This document shows positions 5,833-5,954 of a stretch of 5,954 nt of DNA, one piece after another. Below the pieces are notes generated by a model. The model saw only the letters and a program-made list of their open reading frames with translations, was not told the origin of the DNA and did not search any database. Made by a program: the position numbers and the translations under genes. Position 1 is the first letter of the stretch. Each line of letters starts with the position of its first letter. Location: NCBI GenBank assembly GCA_036350795.1, contig JAZBNV010000058.1, positions 1 through 5,954 on the forward strand, read 5' to 3'. The DNA comes from JAUVKT01 sp036350795 (GTDB taxonomy: Bacteria; Bacteroidota; Bacteroidia; Bacteroidales; VadinHA17).

Positions 5833-5954
5833 GAAGAGGGGAAGATGGGAAGAGGAGAAGAGGAGAAGAGGGGAAGAGGGGAAGATGGGAAGAGGAGAAG
5901 ATGGGAAGAGGAGAAGAGGAGAAGAGGGGAAGAGGGGAAGATGGGAAGAGGGGA
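5825..5954 (+). repeat. Purine-only 8-bp tandem repeat array with 56-bp higher-order period
   Basis: Sixteen back-to-back copies of an 8-bp unit GAAGAKGR fill 5825-5952, followed by GA at the window edge, so the array probably continues. The units are of four kinds: GAAGATGA (a), GAAGAGGG (b), GAAGATGG (c) and GAAGAGGA (d), in the order a b c d d b b c d c d d b b c b. Units 3-9 (5841-5896) and 10-16 (5897-5952) are the same 56-bp block with one base difference in the last unit. There is no C anywhere from 5819 to the end. The only pyrimidines in the array are T at 5830, 5846, 5886, 5902 and 5942, spaced 16, 40, 16 and 40. The first unit contains the TGA stop of the nuclease gene. There are no spacers, so this is not CRISPR. 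Function is unknown. Confidence 0.93.
5926..5953 (+). other. Potential G-quadruplex motif inside the repeat array
   Basis: Four G-tracts of length 4, 4, 3 and 4 are separated by loops AAGA, AAGAT and AAGA. This satisfies the simple G3+N1-7 pattern for an intramolecular quadruplex on the plus strand, or in a transcript reading through from the nuclease gene. It follows directly from the 8-bp unit sequence, so it may be a by-product of the repeat rather than a selected element. Confidence 0.4.

Noticed and set aside
5825..5954. Possible CRISPR array
   Set aside because: The units are 8 bp and contiguous, with no unique spacers and no cas genes nearby; it is a tandem minisatellite.

Overview
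The window most likely comes from a member of the Bacteroidota, possibly a Bacteroidales or Marinilabiliales relative. Base composition is moderately AT-rich, and Shine-Dalgarno sequences are absent or poorly placed before the starts, with A/T-rich leaders instead. One exact match to the Bacteroidota -7 box (TAnnTTTG) is present. All four complete genes encode exported proteins, two with clear lipoprotein signals. The phylum call is inference from these signs; no marker gene is present.

Layout from left to right: (1) positions 1-189, minus strand, hold the N-terminal part of a small DUF308/HdeD-like membrane protein cut by the window edge, with its own candidate promoter at 211-218. (2) Positions 260-2083, minus strand, encode a lipoprotein with a LamG-like lectin fold and a C-terminal endonuclease/exonuclease/phosphatase (EEP) domain. 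(3) Positions 2084-2165 form an 82-bp divergent promoter region. (4) Three plus-strand genes with gaps of 41 and 29 bp and no visible terminator probably form an operon: a lipoprotein zinc peptidase of the M49 (dipeptidyl-peptidase III-like) family, a secreted Ntn-hydrolase of the acyl-transferase/amidase type (C45/AAT-like), and an exported DNA/RNA non-specific endonuclease (NUC1/Endonuclease_NS) with a TTG start. (5) From the stop codon of the nuclease gene to the window end (5825-5954) runs an almost pure-purine tandem array of an 8-bp unit, arranged in a 56-bp higher-order repeat.

Taken together, the four complete genes look like extracytoplasmic hydrolases for a phosphoester, peptides, an amide and nucleic acid. 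This fits degradation or scavenging of cell debris, but substrates cannot be read from sequence and the functional link is inference. I see no defence system, mobile element, CRISPR array or RNA gene. The least explained elements are the purine-only minisatellite fused to the end of the nuclease gene, the helical insertion of about 120 residues inside the LamG fold, and the Ntn-hydrolase whose nucleophilic Cys sits exactly at the predicted signal-peptidase cut.
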